DNA of 32,912 nt from JANNAV01 sp031384695 (GTDB lineage Bacteria > Pseudomonadota > Alphaproteobacteria > Rhodobacterales > Rhodobacteraceae). A model generated the notes under the pieces. It did no database searches. It was not told where the DNA came from and was given only the letters and a program-made list of their open reading frames with translations. Made by a program: the position numbers and the translations under genes. Positions 24,427-31,921 of the stretch are shown here, in pieces. Positions within the stretch are counted from its first letter, which is position 1. Each line of letters opens with the position of its first letter. The stretch lies in assembly GCA_031384695.1 (NCBI GenBank), contig JANNAV010000037.1, forward strand, positions 1 through 32,912. Reading direction: 5' to 3'.

Positions 24427-25596
24427 ATGAACACCCCTTTCTCGCGCCAGATGGCCAAAGCCACAGCCCTGACCCGTTCGGGCAAATTGCAAGAGGCGAC
24501 GGCAATGATCCGGTCGTTGCTGCAGCGCCCCGCGCCGGAGGCAAGCCTTCCGCCCACAGACCCTGAGTTCTCAGGCACGACAATCGAAGGCTCCTTTACC
24601 CGTATGAACCCCGCCTTCGCGACCTCGAAAAGACGGCCCAAGGTAGAGAAGGCCAGCACCGCCTCCGGCCCGCTTGCAGATACGTTGCGCAAGATAGCCG
24701 CCGGTGGGATGCCAATCCGGGGCCCGCTATCCGGCGCGCCGGAAAAGATACCGGAAGGGGCGCAGTTTCTGTCGCTGACCCACCGCGCGCCACAGGGCAG
24801 CCGCAGCTATCGGCTTTACATCCCGGCCAATCGGCCCAACACGCCGATGCCCCTCATCGTGATGCTGCACGGCTGCACCCAGACGCCGGAAGATTTCGCG
24901 ATCGGCACCGGCATGAACGCCGTCGCGGAAGAGTGCGGCTGCCTGATTGCCTACCCGGCGCAACCCTCGGGTGCAAATGCCCAGAAATGCTGGAACTGGT
25001 ATCGCCCCGAAGATCAGGCACGCGACCGGGGCGAACCCGCGGTGATCGCAGGTCTGACCCGCGCTATCTGGCGCGACCAGAATGCCGACCCGGCGCGAAC
25101 CTACATCGCGGGCCTTTCAGCAGGCGGTGCGGCGGCGGTGGTTGTAGCGGCCGCTTATCCGGAAATCTTCAGCGCGGTCGGCGTTCATTCGGGGCTGCCT
25201 GCGGGCGGTGCGCATGACATTCCCTCTGCTTTTGCGGCCATGCGCAATGGCGCGCAGGGTAAGCCGCACCAGACCATCGTGCCAACAATCGTCTTTCACG
25301 GACTGGCCGACAGCACAGTCCACCCGGAAAACGGCGGCGCGGTCTTGTCGCAGGCCCTGCACGTCATGCCCGCTCTGAACGCCACAATTCGGAAAGGGGT
25401 TTCGGCTGGCGGTCGCAATTACCGCAGTGTTTTGCATCTTCATGCCGATGGCCGCACTCTGGCGGAGCATTGGGAGATCGAGGGGGCTGGTCACGCCTGG
25501 GCAGGCGGCCAGTCCGCCGGCAGTTACACCGATCCGCGTGGCCCCGACGCGTCACGCCAACTTATACGGTTCTTTTTGCAGCACAAAAGATCATAG
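24427..25596 (+). CDS. PHB depolymerase-family esterase
   Basis: A 389-aa alpha/beta hydrolase of the esterase/PHB depolymerase family. Seen: oxyanion segment HGCTQTPEDF (from His148), lipase box GLSAGG with Ser231, Asp295 in HGLADSTVHP and His356 in EGAGHAWAGG, giving a full catalytic triad. No signal peptide is visible; the first 60 residues (GKLQEATAMIRSLLQ) look like an amphipathic helix, so an intracellular role in polyhydroxyalkanoate turnover is likely, though other polyesters are possible. It follows the RHH gene by 24 nt in the same direction and is probably in the same transcript. No terminator is visible after it. Confidence 0.88.
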   Translation: MNTPFSRQMAKATALTRSGKLQEATAMIRSLLQRPAPEASLPPTDPEFSGTTIEGSFTRMNPAFATSKRRPKVEKASTASGPLADTLRKIAAGGMPIRGPLSGAPEKIPEGAQFLSLTHRAPQGSRSYRLYIPANRPNTPMPLIVMLHGCTQTPEDFAIGTGMNAVAEECGCLIAYPAQPSGANAQKCWNWYRPEDQARDRGEPAVIAGLTRAIWRDQNADPARTYIAGLSAGGAAAVVVAAAYPEIFSAVGVHSGLPAGGAHDIPSAFAAMRNGAQGKPHQTIVPTIVFHGLADSTVHPENGGAVLSQALHVMPALNATIRKGVSAGGRNYRSVLHLHADGRTLAEHWEIEGAGHAWAGGQSAGSYTDPRGPDASRQLIRFFLQHKRS

Positions 25597-25662
25597 ATTG
25601 CCTTGCCATCGGCGTATTTTCTCTTGAATGCCGCATCGCCCGACCGATTGCATAGTTTTGGG

Positions 25663-25687
25663 GGAACACTTCGCCGGTTTGCGCGTT
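25663..25687 (+). promoter_or_regulatory. EcfG-type general-stress promoter of glsB-yidB
   Basis: GGAAC (25663-25667), 16 nt, CGTT (25684-25687): the EcfG/ECF15 consensus, 34 nt before the start of the YeaQ-like gene and outside any coding region. Confidence 0.7.
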
Positions 25688-25721
25688 GTAAATCTGATCA
25701 TTGCAACAGGGGGACGCAAAT

Positions 25722-25973
25722 ATGGGTATCATCTGGACCATCATCATCGGCTTTGTGGCGGGTGTGATAGCCAAATTCATCATGCCGGGCGACAACGAGC
25801 CATCCGGCTTTATTCTGACGACAATACTGGGCATCGTCGGTGCCTTCGTGGCGTCCTACCTTGGCCAAAGTCTTGGCTGGTATGGGCCGGGCGAAGGTGC
25901 TGGCCTGATCGGGGCTGCCGTAGGCGCAATCATCCTGCTTTTTGTCTGGGGAATGATGCGCAAGCGCACCTGA
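25722..25973 (+). CDS. GlsB/YeaQ/YmgE family stress membrane protein
   Basis: An 83-aa integral membrane protein with three helices: IIWTIIIGFVAGVIAKFIMPG, ILTTILGIVGAFVASYLG and GLIGAAVGAIILLFVWGMM. This is the transglycosylase-associated/GlsB family, commonly induced by envelope, acid or general stress; the molecular role is unclear. ATG 25722 is chosen because AGGGGGA precedes it by about 7 nt and the helix starts at once; an upstream in-frame start at 25701 would place the ribosome binding site inside the gene. The EcfG-type promoter upstream fits the stress role. Confidence 0.9.
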   Translation: MGIIWTIIIGFVAGVIAKFIMPGDNEPSGFILTTILGIVGAFVASYLGQSLGWYGPGEGAGLIGAAVGAIILLFVWGMMRKRT

Positions 25974-26009
25974 TCCTCAACCTTCGTCACCATGCTTGGG
26001 AGAAATATC

Positions 26010-26477
26010 ATGTCAAGATCCACACCATCGCTGCTTGCCCTGCTGGGCCTCGTCGCCGTCGCAGGCTATCAGAACCGTGACCGGATCAGCGAAATGCTGT
26101 CTGATGCGCGCCAGAAAGCTGCCAGTCCCGGATCCGCCTTGGCGCCATCGGGTGGCGGTCTGATTGCCGAAATTGGCGAATACTTTCAGGCCAGCCCGGT
26201 TTCCACCGCTTTAGGTGACCTTGTCGAGCGGTTCAAGTCGGCCGGTCGGGCTGATGCAGCGCAAAGTTGGGTATCGGACAAGGCGAACATGCCGATTGGC
26301 GTTGACGAGTTGGAAGCCGGTCTGGGCAATGAAACTATTGCGGCGCTTGTTCAGAAAACCGGTCTGTCACGCGCGGAACTTCTGCTGCGGCTGAACGTCG
26401 CCCTGCCGGAAGTGGTTAACCGTTTTACCCCGAATGGCCGGTTGCCGACGGAAAGCGAAGCTCAGGCTCTTGCCTAG
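26010..26477 (+). CDS. YidB-like DUF937 family protein
   Basis: A 155-aa protein of the YidB/DUF937 type. A hydrophobic N-terminal helix (LLALLGLVAVAGYQ) is followed by a Gly/Ser-rich link and the conserved C-terminal part: ALGDLVERFKSAGRADAAQSWV, then IGVDELEAGLGNETIAALVQKTGLSRAELLLRLNVALPEVVNRFTPNGRLPT. The function of the family is unknown. ATG 26010 has GGGAG 8 nt upstream and was preferred to 25992. It lies 36 nt after the GlsB-like gene in the same direction, so both probably use the EcfG promoter at 25663. Confidence 0.85.
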   Translation: MSRSTPSLLALLGLVAVAGYQNRDRISEMLSDARQKAASPGSALAPSGGGLIAEIGEYFQASPVSTALGDLVERFKSAGRADAAQSWVSDKANMPIGVDELEAGLGNETIAALVQKTGLSRAELLLRLNVALPEVVNRFTPNGRLPTESEAQALA

Positions 26478-26478
26478 A

Positions 26479-26512
26479 GTCTGTCCGACGTTGATGGAAA
26501 CGTCAGACAGAC
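26479..26512 (+). terminator. hairpin after yidB-like gene
   Basis: GTCTGTC plus GACG pair with CGTC plus GACAGAC (one C/A mismatch) around a 10-nt loop, starting 2 nt after the stop. A T-rich run (TTTGTTTTT) follows only after about 10 nt, so termination is likely but not textbook. Confidence 0.55.
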
Positions 26513-26627
26513 CGCAGGCCTTTGTTTTTCCGCCTGTATTTTGACAAAACCGGTATCCGCTTTTGTCGTGCGGGCTCTTTGGCAAGGTGCGCAGATGATG
26601 GGTGATTTCGGCAGCGGTAACGTTGCG

Positions 26628-26669
26628 GATACCGCGATAAGTGTCGGCTGCGGTATCCGCAGCCGACAC
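26628..26669. terminator. nested hairpins between convergent yidB and yciE
   Basis: A perfect 13-bp stem GTGTCGGCTGCGG (26641-26653), loop TAT, return arm 26657-26669. Just before it lies GCGGATACCGC (26628-26638), the reverse complement of the GCGGTATCCGC at the stem tip, so two alternative folds exist. Its position between convergent genes fits a bidirectional terminator, most likely for the minus-strand yciE-like gene. Confidence 0.6.
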
Positions 26670-26682
26670 ATTTTACGACGGC

Positions 26683-27168
26683 TCAGGCAGCTACCTTGGC
26701 CAAGTTGACTGCGCTGACGGCCACGCCGGTCAGTTTGGAGTTCGCGGCCTTTTCCATATCCAGGATCTGGCTGAGAAGGTCATGTGCCTTGGTATTGCCC
26801 AGCACTTTGGCCCATTCGCGCAGCGCACCATAGCGGGCGATTTCATAGTGCTCGACCGCCTGTGCTGCGGCAATCAGGCAGGCGTCCAGCGCGATGCCGG
26901 TGGCGTCTTTGATGATGCCATCGGTTTCCTTGATCAGGCCATCAATGGCGTCGCATTTGACACCGGTGGCCTTCTGGCCAATCGAGGCGAACACCTTGTC
27001 GAGGATGACGATCTGCTGTTTGGTCTCGGCAAGGTGGGCCTGAACCAGCGCCTTGAATTCAGCATTCCCGGCAGCCTTTGCCACATTTGGCAGGGCTTTG
27101 GTCAGCGCTGTTTCGGCATAATAGATATCCTGGAGGGTGTGGTGGAAAGCTTCAGCAAGCGTTTTCAT
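26683..27168 (-). CDS. YciE-type ferritin-like protein (DUF892)
   Basis: A 161-aa DUF892 ferritin-like four-helix protein. The start MKTLAEAFHHTLQDIYYAETALTKALP is the family signature, with carboxylates at the usual metal-site positions (Asp/Tyr-Tyr-Ala-Glu in helix 1, HLAETKQQ in helix 2, AVEHYEIARYGALREWAK in helix 3, DMEK in helix 4). Members bind a di-iron centre in the one studied structure, and they are stress-induced; the reaction is unknown. ATG 27168 has AAGGATAAACCC upstream. It lies 73 nt downstream of the 57-aa gene, and both probably use the EcfG-type promoter at 27455-27479. A longer upstream frame to 27318 overlaps that small gene and is rejected. Confidence 0.9.
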   Translation of the reverse strand: MKTLAEAFHHTLQDIYYAETALTKALPNVAKAAGNAEFKALVQAHLAETKQQIVILDKVFASIGQKATGVKCDAIDGLIKETDGIIKDATGIALDACLIAAAQAVEHYEIARYGALREWAKVLGNTKAHDLLSQILDMEKAANSKLTGVAVSAVNLAKVAA

Positions 27169-27241
27169 GGGTTTATCCTTTGATGCTCTGGAATGAACGA
27201 TGTTGCAGGGTGTCGTGTTGCCGCCTTGCAGAGTTTTTCCG

Positions 27242-27415
27242 TCAGCGGGATTTGCCGCCTTTATCGTCTGCATGGCCAGGCTTTGACGGTTTGCTGCCGC
27301 CGATGTTTGGCTTCGCAAGCAGCGGTTCGGCCTTTTTCATTTCGGTGCCGGCTTTGCTGTAAGATTCAGCCGCCGCACTTTGAAGAATGGCCTTCCTGGG
27401 GTTCGTGTGCGCCAT
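27242..27415 (-). CDS. 57-aa hydrophilic protein upstream of yciE
   Basis: A small gene of 57 codons, basic and hydrophilic, from MAHTNPRKAILQSAAAESYS to PGHADDKGGKSR. It has an excellent ribosome binding site (GAGGAGAAAGG, 2-6 nt before ATG 27415) and its start lies 39 nt downstream of the EcfG -10 element, so expression is very likely. I recognise no family. The C-terminal KGGKS recalls the Gly-Gly motifs of YciG, which accompanies YciE in E. coli, but that resemblance is too short to name it. It contains no Cys and no membrane segment. Confidence 0.75.
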   Translation of the reverse strand: MAHTNPRKAILQSAAAESYSKAGTEMKKAEPLLAKPNIGGSKPSKPGHADDKGGKSR

Positions 27416-27454
27416 ACCTTTCTCCTCTCATCCGCGCGGGATGCGCATCAGATG

Positions 27455-27479
27455 AACGCGCCGTAGCGCAAGTCGTTCC
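27455..27479 (-). promoter_or_regulatory. EcfG-type general-stress promoter of 57-aa gene and yciE
   Basis: On the minus strand GGAAC (27479-27475), 16 nt, CGTT (27458-27455). It is the third EcfG-consensus match in the window and is correctly placed before a strong ribosome binding site. Confidence 0.7.
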
Positions 27480-27724
27480 CGGCTGTTGATCGGCGCAGGT
27501 AGAAATCCGCCTGCCAGGGAAGCGGCGAACGCCAAACAAAGGCGGGACCGCCGGAGTATTTATCCGCGTCTGCCCGTCGCGCTCTCGCCGGCCATAGCGC
27601 TGCCCCAGCCGATCGGCGTTCTTCGCGCTATGAACTGCTCCGGTCGGTGTTCGCGCCGCCCGCCGTCTTGCGGGATATGGTTTTCTATGCACAACCTATG
27701 CATACGCTGTGGATTTGCTTGCCG
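27480..27724. other. non-coding stretch
   Basis: No credible gene. Contains the second copy of the 18-nt repeat (27685-27702). The open frames across it lack ribosome binding sites and family features. Confidence 0.5.
27685..27702 (+). repeat. 18-nt repeat CTATGCACAACCTATGCA, copy 2
   Basis: Identical to 23741-23758 but inverted. The two copies bracket the RHH, esterase, glsB, yidB and yciE genes. Confidence 0.7.
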
Positions 27725-27904
27725 GAGGCTGTGGGGGGTTCAAACCCCACGCGCCCACTGTTCAAGAGCGGTGATTTCACACCTCTGGACGCATTGAAAA
27801 GAGCGGGGGTTTCACACCCCCGCACCCATTGTTTAAGAGCGGGGGTTTCACACCCCAGCACCCATTGTTCAAGAGCGGGGGTTTCACACCCCCGCACCCC
27901 CGTG
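27725..27904. repeat. 36-nt tandem palindromic repeats
   Basis: Units begin at 27766, 27801, 27837 and 27873 (periods 35, 36, 36). The core is GAGCGGGGGTTTCACACCCCCGC, a hairpin with GGGGGT/ACCCCC arms, followed by an ACCCATTGTTCAA-type link. A diverged copy precedes them at 27725-27765 (GTGGGGGGTTCAAACCCCAC). The first full unit is diverged; the last three are nearly identical. Read on the minus strand, the array encodes a 12-aa repeat (GCETPALxQWV), but no ribosome binding site or family supports translation. Confidence 0.85.
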
Positions 27905-28074
27905 GGATATTTGGGCAGCAAAGAAGAAGCGGGGGGCGAATGCAGCAGGGGCGGCTTGTTGGGCGTTTCTGGGGTTTCGTCAGGCTGCATCCCGCTTTGG
28001 CATCCACCTGCAACCATCCACCGGCATGGGCGGGGGCGAAACCGCCGCCCGTGCCTTTGGGCATTCTGGGGCGA

Positions 28075-28584
28075 TCAGGCCAGCGCCTTGTCCGCCTTTT
28101 TCAGCATCCCCGCGAACTTTTCCGACACGATGCCGAACAGCCCGCCGACAACCAGCGACACCGACACGCAGATCAGCGGGTTGGCCAGATTGATCTCGGT
28201 CAGCGACGCGCCCGACAACAGCCCGTATCCGGCGGTTGAGGCATAGCCGTAGACGGTGGCGGGGATGACGCTGAGCGCCTCGATCTTTGCCCCCAGCACC
28301 AGAATGCCCGCCGTGACGCCCACCACGATGGAGGGCCAGAGCGGCCCCGGCAGGCCGGTATTCACCTGCGTGATCAGCAACAATGCGATAAACGCCATCA
28401 CCACACCCCATAGGTTTGCTGCGATTGATTTGCGCAAGCCGTCTACGCCGCCGCCGCAGTGATAGAAGCTGGCCCAGCCCAGAAAGCCTATCCAGATCTG
28501 AAACGTGCCGATTGTCAGAAACAGATAGGTCGCCACGGCCCCAAGCAAACCGATGGAGACCGCCAAAGCAGTGATAATGTCCAT
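28075..28584 (-). CDS. DUF1097 family membrane protein
   Basis: A 169-aa integral membrane protein with about five to six helices (IITALAVSIGLLGAVATYLF, TFQIWIGFLGWASFY, NLWGVVMAFIALLLIT, SIVVGVTAGILVLG, LICVSVSLVVGGLFGI). FLGWASFYHCGGG is typical of DUF1097. The function of the family is unknown. ATG 28584 is set by a perfect AGGAGG 8 nt upstream; a longer frame to 28662 has none. It lies 90 nt after the BLUF gene in the same direction, last in the operon. Confidence 0.85.
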   Translation of the reverse strand: MDIITALAVSIGLLGAVATYLFLTIGTFQIWIGFLGWASFYHCGGGVDGLRKSIAANLWGVVMAFIALLLITQVNTGLPGPLWPSIVVGVTAGILVLGAKIEALSVIPATVYGYASTAGYGLLSGASLTEINLANPLICVSVSLVVGGLFGIVSEKFAGMLKKADKALA

Positions 28585-28674
28585 TCTCAGTCCCTCCTGC
28601 CATTGCTGGCTGTTCGCGCCGATGTTGATTGTCGTGACCCCGGCGGCGCACCGGGTGGCCACAATTCCGGCAGG

Positions 28675-29145
28675 TTACGAGCCGCGCCCGTATCCGCGCG
28701 TAAGATCGCGCAGGCGGGTCAGGATCGCCTCTTGTTCCAGGGTGACTTTCCACGGCGCGCCTTGTGCCAAGCCGCCCGAAGTTGCCACCATCGGCATGTC
28801 AGGCTCGTGGTGTTCGGCCACCACCGCCATCGCCCATTTGCCGAACAGGCGCTTGGGGGCCGCACCGGCCTCGTTCAGGCGGATGCCATCGTGGCGCGGG
28901 TCGGCCTTGATGCGGGCGTAAAGCGCCTCGACCACCGCCTGCGGCCCTTCCAGCACCTGCGCGAACCAGTCGTCATACAGCATCAGCGCCCCCGTCACGC
29001 CAAGACCCGCATTCTTGTGCCGCGCGGTTTTCAGGATATCGGCGAGGCCCGCTGCGTCGTGCTCGGCCAGCAGGGAATGGCTGCGGTAGATCAGCCGGTA
29101 ACAGGTGCCGGTTGACGCCTCTTTCGCACGGGTTTCAGTCTCCAT
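28675..29145 (-). CDS. BLUF-domain blue-light photoreceptor
   Basis: A 156-aa protein consisting of a BLUF (blue light using FAD) domain at residues about 14-110 and a short C-terminal extension with no output domain. The photocycle residues are present and carry nearly the same numbers as in AppA: Tyr20 (AppA Tyr21), Asn45, Gln63, Trp104 and Met106. It should bind FAD and signal through protein contacts. AGGAAAGG precedes ATG 29145 by 8 nt. It begins 24 nt after the alcohol dehydrogenase stop, so it appears to be part of the oxidation operon, an unusual setting. Short BLUF proteins act on separate partners; here the partner is unknown. Confidence 0.9.
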   Translation of the reverse strand: METETRAKEASTGTCYRLIYRSHSLLAEHDAAGLADILKTARHKNAGLGVTGALMLYDDWFAQVLEGPQAVVEALYARIKADPRHDGIRLNEAGAAPKRLFGKWAMAVVAEHHEPDMPMVATSGGLAQGAPWKVTLEQEAILTRLRDLTRGYGRGS

Positions 29146-29169
29146 CGCCTGCCCTTTCCTGTTGCGGCC

Positions 29170-30213
29170 TCATGGCACGATCACGCCGCGCCCGGCAAAG
29201 CGGCGGTTCTTGAAATCGTCCAGCGCCACGTTGATGTTATCGAGCGAGTATTGCGCGTAGTGCATCTTGACCTTGCCGTCGGCGTTCAGTTCCATCAGCT
29301 CCACCAGCTCGGTGTAATTGCCGACAAGGGAGCCGCCGATGTTGATCTCGTTGATCACCAGATGCGCGGTGGGCACTTCGATCTTGCCGCCGTAGCCGAT
29401 CATGATCAACTCGCCCCCGGGGCGGACCATTTTCCAGCACAGGTTTTCGACGCCCAACTCGCCCACGAAATCCATCACCACCTGCGCGCCGCCCTTGGTG
29501 ATCTGTTTGATCTCCTCGACGATGTTCGAGCCGCCATCCAGCACGAAATCTGCGCCGAGGTCTTTGCACAACTGGCGGGCGGCGGGTTCGCGGTCCACCG
29601 CGATGATCCGGCAGCCGGAGATTTCGTGCAGGCATTGCAGCGCGATATGGCCAAGGCCGCCGACGCCGACGATGACGCAATAGGCGCCGGGGCGCAGGGA
29701 TTTGGCAGCCTTTTTGGCGGCGCGGTAGGCGGTGATGCCGGCATCGGCCATCGGTGCCACATCCAGCGGCGTGATGTTGGGGTTCAGTTTGATCAGCGAG
29801 CGCTCGCTGGTGAGGAAATATTCGGCAAAGCCGCCGTCGAGGCCAAGGCCCGGAAACAGGCTGTGTTCGCAGTGCATATCGTCACCGTAGCGGCAGGACA
29901 GGCAGATGCCGCAAGTGCGGTGCGGGTGGCAGATCACCGTATCGCCGTGCTTGACCGATGTGACATTCGACCCCACATCTTCGACCCAGCCGGCGTTTTC
30001 GTGGCCCATGATATAGGGCAGCAGGTTGCCGCCCGTATCCATGATGTCTTTCCACACGCCTTCGATGATGTGCAGATCGGTGCGGCAAAGGCCCGCCGCC
30101 CCCACCTTTACGATCACATCATTCGGGCCCATGATGGTGGGCGATTTGACGTTTTCGATCTTCAACTGGACATTCATCGCGGGGTCGTATTCGTACAATC
30201 TTGCGGCCTTCAT
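29170..30213 (-). CDS. zinc-dependent NAD alcohol dehydrogenase
   Basis: A 347-aa medium-chain zinc alcohol dehydrogenase. Catalytic zinc ligands: Cys43 (GLCRTD) and His71-Glu72 (GHEN). Structural zinc: Cys101, Cys104, Cys107 and Cys115. Rossmann loop GVGGLG (183-188), with Asp at the end of the next strand (IIAVDREP) favouring NAD+. ATG 30213 with AAAGGG upstream. It sits between a GroEL-like chaperonin (26 nt upstream) and the BLUF gene. In propane monooxygenase operons an alcohol dehydrogenase at this place oxidises the product alcohol; that role is inferred here. Confidence 0.92.
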   Translation of the reverse strand: MKAARLYEYDPAMNVQLKIENVKSPTIMGPNDVIVKVGAAGLCRTDLHIIEGVWKDIMDTGGNLLPYIMGHENAGWVEDVGSNVTSVKHGDTVICHPHRTCGICLSCRYGDDMHCEHSLFPGLGLDGGFAEYFLTSERSLIKLNPNITPLDVAPMADAGITAYRAAKKAAKSLRPGAYCVIVGVGGLGHIALQCLHEISGCRIIAVDREPAARQLCKDLGADFVLDGGSNIVEEIKQITKGGAQVVMDFVGELGVENLCWKMVRPGGELIMIGYGGKIEVPTAHLVINEINIGGSLVGNYTELVELMELNADGKVKMHYAQYSLDNINVALDDFKNRRFAGRGVIVP

Positions 30214-30238
30214 GGTGCAACCCTTTCCAGATGTTCAG

Positions 30239-31870
30239 CTATTTCCGCCCCAGATTTTCGGCGCCACCACCCAAAGCGCGGGCGGCTGTCGGGTCTTCGT
30301 CCTCGGCCAGATCGGCGATCAGGGTTTCGGTGGTCAGGATCAGGGTGGCAACCGAGCCTGCGTTCATCAGGGCCGAACAGGTGACGCGCACCGGATCAAT
30401 CACACCGGCAGCCATCAGATCTTCGAACACGCCGGTGGCGGCGTTGTAGCCGTGATCGCCGTGCAGCGCGCAGACCTTGCCCACCACATCATTGGGTTCG
30501 GCGCCTGCGTTGAACGCGATGCGCGCCAGTGGCACGGTGAGCACCGCTTGCACCAGTTCAACGCCGCGGCGGATATCGCCTTGCAAGGTTTTTGCCAGAA
30601 TGCCGAGCGAGGGGGCGACACGGGCCAATGCCACGCCACCGCCGACCAGCACACCTTCTTCGGCGGCGGCACGCACCGCATTCAGGCTGTCTTCGATCAG
30701 TTGGATGGTGCGTTTTTGTTCCACCGGGGTGACACCACCGGCAAGGATCGTCGCCGTGCCGCCGCAGAGTTTGGCGAGGCGTTCCTGCAGCTTGTCCTTG
30801 TCGATGTTCGGCGGGGCCAGTTCATAGAGCCGCTGCACCTGGGCGCGCCGCGCGGTGATGGCCTGCACATCGCCATGGCCGCGCACGATGATGGTATCGG
30901 TATGCGTGGCCTCGATGCGGTCGGCAGACCCCATTTCAAGCCGGGTGATGTTTTCAAGGCTATCGCCCAGATCGCGGGCCAGAACCTTGCCGCCGGTGAT
31001 GATGGCCAGATCCTCCATCATGTTGCGGCGCCAGTGGCCAAACTCCGGCGGGTGCACCACCAGGAATTTACCGGGGCCGTCTTTGCCCAAAAGGGTGATC
31101 AGCACCTCGGGCGAGGTTTCTTCCGAGATGATCACCAGCGGGCGGCCATCCTCGGCAGCGATGGCCTTGGCGGCGTCCAACTGGCTGGCCTGTTTCATTT
31201 TGATATCGGTCAACACGATATAGGGCTTGATCACCACGGCGCGCATCGCATCCAGATCGGTGACCATGTGATGCGAGATATAGCCACGGTCAAACGACAT
31301 GCCATCGACCACATCCAGCGTAGACGTATTGCCGACGCCGTAGTCGGTGGAAATCACGCCCTGCGCGCCAACACGACGGAAGGCTTCGGCCACCAACGCG
31401 CCCAGATCGGCGTTGGAGGCGGAAATCTTGGCCACCGCCGACAGCACCGCGTGATCCTTGACGGGTTTTGCGACTGCGCGCAGGGCCGACAGCGTGGCCT
31501 CCACCGCCAGCGTGATGCCGCGGCACAATTCCACCGGCTTCGCACCTTTTTCGATCAGTGCCACACCCGATTTAATGATGCCATTGGCCAGCACGATGGA
31601 GGTGGTGGTGCCATCGCCCGCCACATCATTGGTCTGCATCGAAACTTCGCGCACCACCTGCGCGCCCATGTTTTCAAACCGGTCGAACAGGGCAATTTCA
31701 GATGCAATCGACACGCCGTCCCTGCTGATCAGCGGGGTGCCGATGGGCCTGTCGATCATCGCGTTCATGCCCATCGGGCCAAGGGTGGATTCAATCGCAG
31801 CGGTCAGTTTCTGCACGCCGGTTGCCAGCGCGCGGCGGGCCTCATTTCCGTGGATCATGATCTTGGGCAT
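30239..31870 (-). CDS. divergent GroEL-like chaperonin (MimG/PrmG type)
   Basis: A 543-aa group I chaperonin with the ATP motif GDGTTT (residues 85-90) and a full equatorial/intermediate/apical layout, but much diverged (start PKIMIHGNEARRALATGV, not AAKDV). The Gly-Gly-Met tail is replaced by ALGGGAENLGRK. No groES lies beside it, so it is not the housekeeping chaperonin. In Mycobacterium and Rhodococcus, MimG/PrmG-type GroEL proteins help fold the hydroxylase of soluble di-iron monooxygenases; the neighbours here match that operon type. AGGAG precedes ATG 31870 by 8 nt, and it begins 51 nt after the DUF59 gene. Confidence 0.9.
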   Translation of the reverse strand: MPKIMIHGNEARRALATGVQKLTAAIESTLGPMGMNAMIDRPIGTPLISRDGVSIASEIALFDRFENMGAQVVREVSMQTNDVAGDGTTTSIVLANGIIKSGVALIEKGAKPVELCRGITLAVEATLSALRAVAKPVKDHAVLSAVAKISASNADLGALVAEAFRRVGAQGVISTDYGVGNTSTLDVVDGMSFDRGYISHHMVTDLDAMRAVVIKPYIVLTDIKMKQASQLDAAKAIAAEDGRPLVIISEETSPEVLITLLGKDGPGKFLVVHPPEFGHWRRNMMEDLAIITGGKVLARDLGDSLENITRLEMGSADRIEATHTDTIIVRGHGDVQAITARRAQVQRLYELAPPNIDKDKLQERLAKLCGGTATILAGGVTPVEQKRTIQLIEDSLNAVRAAAEEGVLVGGGVALARVAPSLGILAKTLQGDIRRGVELVQAVLTVPLARIAFNAGAEPNDVVGKVCALHGDHGYNAATGVFEDLMAAGVIDPVRVTCSALMNAGSVATLILTTETLIADLAEDEDPTAARALGGGAENLGRK

Positions 31871-31921
31871 CGGGTTCTCCTCCGGCGTCTGCCGTAATTT
31901 TGGGTGGATGTGGCGGTCTTG

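Noticed and set aside
27728..27760. tRNA T-arm and acceptor-like sequence (GGTTCAAACCCC...GCGCCCA)
   Set aside because: No matching D-arm, anticodon arm or 5' acceptor strand lies upstream; it is better explained as a diverged unit of the tandem palindrome array.
27766..27904. CRISPR-like array
   Set aside because: The segments between the palindromes are as conserved as the palindromes themselves, the unit count is small, and no cas genes are present; CRISPR spacers would be unique.
27685..28017. Minus-strand 110-codon open frame with GCETPALxQWV repeats
   Set aside because: It is the translation of the tandem palindromic repeats, with no ribosome binding site and no family features.
30026..31897. 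623-codon plus-strand frame antisense to the chaperonin and dehydrogenase
   Set aside because: No motif, and both minus-strand genes carry complete family signatures.
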